Shown here: positions 33,588 to 33,594 of the stretch, in pieces
Position numbering within the stretch: position 1 is the first letter of the stretch
How the letters are laid out: each line of letters opens with the position of its first letter
Source of the DNA: Porphyromonadaceae bacterium
GTDB lineage: Bacteria > Bacteroidota > Bacteroidia > Bacteroidales > Porphyromonadaceae
DNA: 33,594 nucleotides
Reading direction: 5' to 3'
Assembly: GCA_030528555.1 (NCBI GenBank)
Contig: JAUMYQ010000015.1
Location: forward strand, 1-33,594
Position numbers and translations under genes: made by a program
Notes under the pieces: model-generated
What the model saw: only the letters and a program-made list of their open reading frames with translations
Database searches by the model: none
Told to the model about the DNA's origin: nothing

Positions 33588-33594
33588 GGAAAAA

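Overview
The window looks like chromosomal DNA of a Bacteroidales bacterium, most likely Porphyromonas or a close relative. Supporting signs are repeated TAnnTTTG (-7) promoter boxes instead of sigma70 -10 boxes, weak Shine-Dalgarno sequences, a PorT-like type IX secretion protein, a DUF2851 protein, an RND pump fused to its outer-membrane channel, and typical Bacteroidales versions of aspartokinase, MenA and FtsE. The species cannot be named from sequence reading alone.

Layout. (1) Positions 1-4474 are an accessory segment, visibly more A+T-rich than the rest and in decay: a dinD-type gene cut by the window edge, a small protein gene with a frameshift, an intact DJ-1/PfpI-type gene, a SAM methyltransferase gene with one in-frame stop, a glyoxalase/VOC gene truncated after 23 codons, about 350 bp of filler with two gene-less promoters, and a tyrosine recombinase (IntDOT-like) lacking its C-terminal catalytic end. 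It reads as the remnant of one or more integrated elements next to the 3' end of a housekeeping gene. (2) 4475-7364: a large M16 zinc peptidase on the minus strand. (3) 7691-13298: a plus-strand run of glyS, an FKBP-like lipoprotein, surE, lpxB and a membrane-anchored metallophosphatase, tightly spaced or overlapping. (4) 13279-15734 (minus): a DUF2851 gene and a GDP-mannose pyrophosphorylase gene. (5) 16081-19158: a compact promoter plus terminator unit that looks like a small RNA, then uvrA and its terminator. (6) 19283-19382: a non-coding element with 30-nt inverted arms and three 21-nt tandem units, resembling a MITE. (7) 19598-26513: a plus-strand run of porT-like gene, sialidase, CDF metal exporter, ftsE-like ATPase, aspartokinase and menA. 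(8) 26657-33333 (minus): an apparent operon with an unknown coiled-coil protein, a doubtful small ORF, a CzcA/CusA pump fused to a TolC-type channel, and a CusB/CzcB-type adaptor lipoprotein.

How the genes fit together. The adaptor and the pump-channel fusion can form a complete tripartite heavy-metal exporter from two polypeptides. The His-rich CDF protein would feed the periplasm with metal from the cytosol, so the two loci may act in series. LpxB, GDP-mannose synthesis, PorT and the sialidase belong to envelope and surface glycan biology. I did not find a clearly new multi-gene defence or signalling system. The observations most worth checking are the small RNA/attenuator before uvrA, the MITE-like repeat, the pump-channel fusion with an internal signal-peptide-like linker, the unknown gene heading the metal operon, and the cluster of independent lesions in the island.
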